A model generated the notes under the pieces. The model made no database searches. It was not told the DNA's origin and saw only the letters and a list, made by a program, of their open reading frames with translations. A DNA stretch of 13,488 nucleotides from positions 1-13,488 of the forward strand of contig JAYQOT010000059.1 in the NCBI GenBank assembly GCA_038144955.1. The letters are read 5' to 3'. Numbering within the stretch: the first letter of the stretch is position 1; every line of letters starts with the position of its first letter. Position numbers and translations under genes: made by a program. This stretch comes from Ga0077527 sp038144955. Its GTDB lineage: Bacteria > Pseudomonadota > Gammaproteobacteria > Burkholderiales > SG8-41. Positions 12,230-13,488 of the stretch are shown in pieces.

Positions 12230-13488
12230 ATGAATCTCCCTGAAACGCTGGACGGCTGGCTCGATTACATCGAGCGCCAGCATCCGCAGTCGATAGCGAT
12301 GGGGCTGGAGCGGGTGGCCGTGGTGCGCGATGCACTGGCGCTGCGGCCAAAATTTCCGCTGATCACCGTCGGCGGTACCAACGGCAAGGGCTCGGTGTGC
12401 ATGATGCTCGATGCGGTCCTCAATCACGCCCGTTACCGTACCGGTACCTATACCTCACCCCATCTCCTGCGCTACAACGAACGGGTGCGCATCGCAGGCA
12501 GCGAGGCCGGGGACATTGATCTGGTGCGCGCGTTTGCCGCCGTCGAATCCGCGCGCGCCGCATGCGACGTGCCATTGACCTATTTCGAGTTCGGCACCCT
12601 GGCAGCACTGTGGCTGTTCCGCGAACAGCAAGTCGACGTTGCCATACTCGAGGTGGGCCTGGGCGGTCGTCTCGATGCGGTCAATGCCTTTGATGCCGAC
12701 GTCGCGGTATTGACCGGCATCGGCATGGACCATACCGAATACCTTGGCGAGACCCGGGAAGCCATCGCCTTTGAAAAGGTGCAGATATTCCGCCGGGGCA
12801 GCCCGGGGATCTGTTCCGATGCGTCGCCGCCAGCGGTGGTGGCGGAAGAGGCCGCGCGCATCGGTGCGCAGCTGTTGCAGATCGGCCGTGATTTCGGTTA
12901 CGACGCACAGGCCCAGCAATGGAGTTATCGTGGCCCGGGCGGCAATCGCCACGGCCTGCCGCTGCCGGCGCTGCGCGGGGAATTCCAGCTTGCCAACGCC
13001 AGCGCCTGCATTACGGCCCTCGACGCTCTCAGGGAACGCTTGCCGGTGACCGCAGCCGATATCCGCAGCGGACTGGTCAGTGTCGAGAACCCGGGGCGCT
13101 TCCAGGTGCTGCCGGGGCGACCAGCGGTGATACTCGATGTCGCGCACAATCCCCATGCCGCCGCCGCGCTGGCACTCAACCTGGTGCGCATGACCGGCTA
13201 TCGGCGGACACTGGCGGTGTTTTCGATGCTCAGGGACAAGGATGTCGGTGGGGTGGTGCGGGAACTGCGCGGCCATGTCGATCTCTGGCTGGTGGCGCCG
13301 CTGGAAGGGCCGCGCGCAATGACGGCCGATGCCCTGGCGCGGCTGCTGCGTGATGCAGGAATTGCCGCCGATGCCATATCGGTCCAGGAAAATATGACCG
13401 CCGCACTCACCGAAGCGTATCGGCAGGCGGGCGATGGTGATAGAATTTTGGCCTTCGGATCGTTTCTTACCGTGACCGCTGTGATGCA
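12230..13488 (+). CDS. folC: Bifunctional dihydrofolate/folylpolyglutamate synthase FolC (3' end cut off)
   Basis: FolC adds glutamate to dihydropteroate to make dihydrofolate and then lengthens the glutamate tail of folates, using ATP. The frame stays open from the ATG at 12230 to the window end, giving 419 residues; family members are roughly 420-440 long, so only a few residues are missing. It has the P-loop VGGTNGKGS (residues 47-55), the TSPHL block (75-79), VAILEVGLGGRLDAVN, GMDHTEYLG, the conserved lysine of the E-K-x-x-I motif (Lys183), and the ligase C-terminal motif DVAHNPHAA (from Asp303). The E-K-x-x-I-F motif reads EKVQIF instead of the common EKAGIF. It starts 52 bases after accD without a clear Shine-Dalgarno; an in-frame GTG at 12218 is an alternative, but the ATG gives the usual N-terminus. 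Confidence 0.96.
   Translation, partial: MNLPETLDGWLDYIERQHPQSIAMGLERVAVVRDALALRPKFPLITVGGTNGKGSVCMMLDAVLNHARYRTGTYTSPHLLRYNERVRIAGSEAGDIDLVRAFAAVESARAACDVPLTYFEFGTLAALWLFREQQVDVAILEVGLGGRLDAVNAFDADVAVLTGIGMDHTEYLGETREAIAFEKVQIFRRGSPGICSDASPPAVVAEEAARIGAQLLQIGRDFGYDAQAQQWSYRGPGGNRHGLPLPALRGEFQLANASACITALDALRERLPVTAADIRSGLVSVENPGRFQVLPGRPAVILDVAHNPHAAAALALNLVRMTGYRRTLAVFSMLRDKDVGGVVRELRGHVDLWLVAPLEGPRAMTADALARLLRDAGIAADAISVQENMTAALTEAYRQAGDGDRILAFGSFLTVTAVM

Overview
This window is a compact, GC-rich chromosomal stretch from a proteobacterium. The gene order leuC, small lipoprotein, leuD, leuB, asd, fimV, truA, trpF, trpB, trpA, accD, folC is the conserved betaproteobacterial arrangement, so Betaproteobacteria is the best guess; I cannot fix the order or genus from the sequence. 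All real genes lie on the + strand. The run of 10 Ns suggests a scaffolded draft or metagenome assembly.

Layout. Bases 2-490 are the 3' end of an MFS transporter of the HcaT-like/MFS_1_like type. Bases 567-3966 are the leucine branch: leuC, an entericidin-type lipoprotein interrupted by the N gap, leuD and leuB. Next comes asd (4012-5172), aspartate-semialdehyde dehydrogenase, which feeds Thr/Met/Lys and peptidoglycan precursor synthesis. After an AT-richer gap with a TATAAT element comes fimV (5287-7779), a large inner-membrane polar scaffold protein that ends at a strong rho-independent terminator (7806-7837). Only 38 bases later starts a tightly packed set: truA (tRNA pseudouridine synthase), trpF, trpB, trpA, accD (acetyl-CoA carboxylase beta subunit) and folC, which the window end cuts just before its stop. 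Genes in this block are 1 base apart (truA/trpF), overlap (trpF/trpB by 14 bases; trpA/accD by ATGA), or are 14 to 52 bases apart, as in one operon.

How the genes work together. LeuC, LeuD and LeuB carry out isopropylmalate isomerisation and oxidation (leuA is not here). TrpF, TrpB and TrpA do three late steps of tryptophan synthesis; trpE/G/D/C must be elsewhere. AccD and FolC are housekeeping partners of the trp block.

The observation most worth attention concerns the assembly, not a new system. The 70 bases before the N run and the 70 bases after it align without gaps at 49/70 positions. The two contig ends therefore probably overlap, and the lipoprotein gene has been split and partly duplicated by an unmerged join. 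Removing 80 bases restores a normal 39-residue entericidin-like gene ending 13 bases before leuD. I found no CRISPR array, mobile element, tRNA, rRNA or convincing new system; the rest is ordinary core-genome content.
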